From contig JAIOJM010000362.1 of assembly GCA_019911785.1 (NCBI GenBank), positions 1 through 6,919 of the forward strand: a stretch of 6,919 bases of DNA, given 5' to 3'. This DNA comes from Sulfuricella sp. (lineage in GTDB: Bacteria > Pseudomonadota > Gammaproteobacteria > Burkholderiales > Sulfuricellaceae). The translations under genes and the position numbers were made by a program. How positions within the stretch are numbered: the first letter of the stretch is position 1; each line of letters starts with the position of its first letter. Of the stretch, positions 5,650 to 6,919 are shown piece after piece. A model generated the notes under the pieces. The model had not been told where the DNA came from and made no database searches. It saw only the letters and a program-made list of their open reading frames with translations.

Positions 5650-6919
5650 TTACTCCGCCCCCTTCACCAGCACTTCCCGATTCCCGTTGCTCTGCATCGC
5701 CGAAACCAGCCCCGCCCGCTCCATCTGCTCAATCAGCCTTGCCGCCCGGTTGTAGCCGATCCTGAGCTGGCGTTGCACCAGCGAGATCGAGGCGCGGCGT
5801 GATTTGAGCACCAGCGCCACGGCCTGGTCGTACATCGGGTCGGATTCGGCGTCGCCGCCTGCTTCGCCGCCCTCGCCCTCTACGGCCACTTCCGGTGCAT
5901 CGAGGATACCCTCGACGTAATCCGGCGCACCGAGCGCTTTCAGATATTCGACTACTTTGTGCACTTCGTGGTCGGCGACGTAGGCGCCGTGCACGCGCTG
6001 CGGATAGCCGGTACCGGGCGGCAGGTAGAGCATGTCGCCCTGGCCTAGCAGGGCTTCGGCGCCCATCTGATCGAGGATGGTGCGCGAGTCGATCTTGCTC
6101 GATACCTGGAAGGCGACGCGGGTCGGGATGTTGGCCTTGATCAGGCCGGTGATCACGTCCACCGACGGGCGTTGCGTCGCCAGCACCAGGTGGATGCCGG
6201 AGGCGCGTGCTTTCTGCGCCAGACGGGCGATCAGTTCCTCGACCTTCTTGCCCACCATCATCATCATGTCGGCCAACTCGTCGATCAGCACCACGATGAA
6301 AGGCATTTCCTCCAGGGGTTCCGGGGCGTCCGGCGTGAGGCTGAAGGGGTTGGGTAGCTTCGCGCCGGATTTCTCGGCCTCGCGCACCTTCTGGTTGTAA
6401 CCGGCCAGGTTGCGCACGCCCAGCGCCGACATCAGGCGATAGCGCCGCTCCATTTCCGCGACGCACCAGTTGAGCGCGTTGGCGGCGTGCTTCATGTCCG
6501 TCACCACCGGTGCGAGCAGGTGGGGAATGCCTTCATAGACGGAAAGCTCGAGCATTTTCGGATCGACCAGGATCAGCCGCACCTTGGCGGGATCGGCCTT
6601 GTAGACCAGGCTCAGAATCATGGCATTGATCGCCACCGATTTGCCTGAGCCGGTGGTGCCCGCCACCAGCACGTGGGGCATTTTCCCCAGGTCGGCCACG
6701 ACCGCCTTGCCGGCGATGTCCTTGCCCATGGCGATGGTGAGCGGCGAGGCCATGTCGGCGTAAACTTTCGAGCCGAGTATCTCGCGCAGGCGCACCACCT
6801 GCCGCTTGGGATTGGGAATTTCCAGCCCCATGCAGTTCTTGCCGGGGATGGTTTCCACCAGGCGGATGCTGACCACCGACAGGGCGCGCGCCAGATCCCT
6901 GACCAGGTTGGTGATCTGG
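5650..6919 (-). CDS. ftsK: DNA translocase FtsK, C-terminal part
   Basis: The frame is open to the window edge, so only the last 422 or so residues are seen; the N-terminal membrane domain and linker lie outside. FtsK is the septum-bound hexameric ATPase that pumps DNA and activates XerCD recombination at dif during division. The visible part begins in the conserved segment [20 protein letters not shown] and [13 protein letters not shown]. The Walker A motif GTTGSGKS is at 6637-6660 and the Walker B motif [13 protein letters not shown] is about 360 nt further into the gene. [19 protein letters not shown] and [15 protein letters not shown] are further motor-domain signatures. A Gly/Glu/Ala-rich linker ([15 protein letters not shown]) joins the motor to the gamma winged-helix domain (about the last 60 residues, ending [10 protein letters not shown]), which reads KOPS sequences. 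The GTG at 6876 is internal, not the start. The gene is convergent with the orphan genes. Confidence 0.97.
   Translation of the reverse strand, partial: QITNLVRDLARALSVVSIRLVETIPGKNCMGLEIPNPKRQVVRLREILGSKVYADMASPLTIAMGKDIAGKAVVADLGKMPHVLVAGTTGSGKSVAINAMILSLVYKADPAKVRLILVDPKMLELSVYEGIPHLLAPVVTDMKHAANALNWCVAEMERRYRLMSALGVRNLAGYNQKVREAEKSGAKLPNPFSLTPDAPEPLEEMPFIVVLIDELADMMMMVGKKVEELIARLAQKARASGIHLVLATQRPSVDVITGLIKANIPTRVAFQVSSKIDSRTILDQMGAEALLGQGDMLYLPPGTGYPQRVHGAYVADHEVHKVVEYLKALGAPDYVEGILDAPEVAVEGEGGEAGGDAESDPMYDQAVALVLKSRRASISLVQRQLRIGYNRAARLIEQMERAGLVSAMQSNGNREVLVKGAE

Noticed and set aside
5546..5755. 69-codon plus-strand open frame over the terminator and the ftsK 3' end
   Set aside because: It crosses a strong terminator and lies opposite the conserved FtsK gamma domain; no motif.

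Overview
The window looks like a GC-rich proteobacterial chromosome, most likely betaproteobacterial. This is an inference from codon use and from the protein families (a single-chain class I fumarase of about 508 aa, a DnaJ-related family protein, an ST1585-like MBL hydrolase and FtsK); no rRNA or other decisive taxonomic marker is present. About 4.0 kb on the left and 1.3 kb on the right read as ordinary GC-rich housekeeping DNA. A clearly AT-richer block of roughly 1.3-1.4 kb (about 4150-5590) lies between them.

Left part: an MBL-fold hydrolase gene (1-945, minus) is divergent from a class I, Fe-S fumarate hydratase gene (1002-2528, plus). The spacer is 56 bp and holds the fumarase ribosome binding site and a possible -10 box. 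After fumA comes a long imperfect palindrome (2529-2601). Next is a tightly coupled pair: an alpha/beta hydrolase (2611-3480) and a DnaJ-related J-domain protein (3477-4049). The second gene starts at a TTG overlapping the TGA of the first.

Middle part: a 226-bp gene-free stretch contains two hairpins and a short motif resembling repeats found near REP-associated transposases. It is followed by two AT-rich orphan genes on the plus strand. The first (4276-4869) is a predicted membrane-anchored coiled-coil protein and the second (4928-5455) a soluble protein of unknown function. Between them is a short sequence (4864-4919) with the architecture of an integron attC recombination site: its 5' core overlaps the stop codon of the first gene, it has a self-complementary interior, and its GTTAGGT 3' core sits 8 nt before the next start codon. 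The simplest reading is that the two genes are integron gene cassettes, or the remains of a cassette array without an integrase (CALIN-like), placed between core genes. No second attC and no integrase gene are visible in the window.

Right part: a strong rho-independent terminator (5592-5620, plus) closes the island transcripts. The minus-strand ftsK gene (5650-6919) then enters convergently and is cut by the window edge, so only its C-terminal motor and gamma DNA-binding domains are seen.

The housekeeping genes do not form an obvious common pathway. The most interesting feature is the small cassette-like island with two uncharacterised genes.
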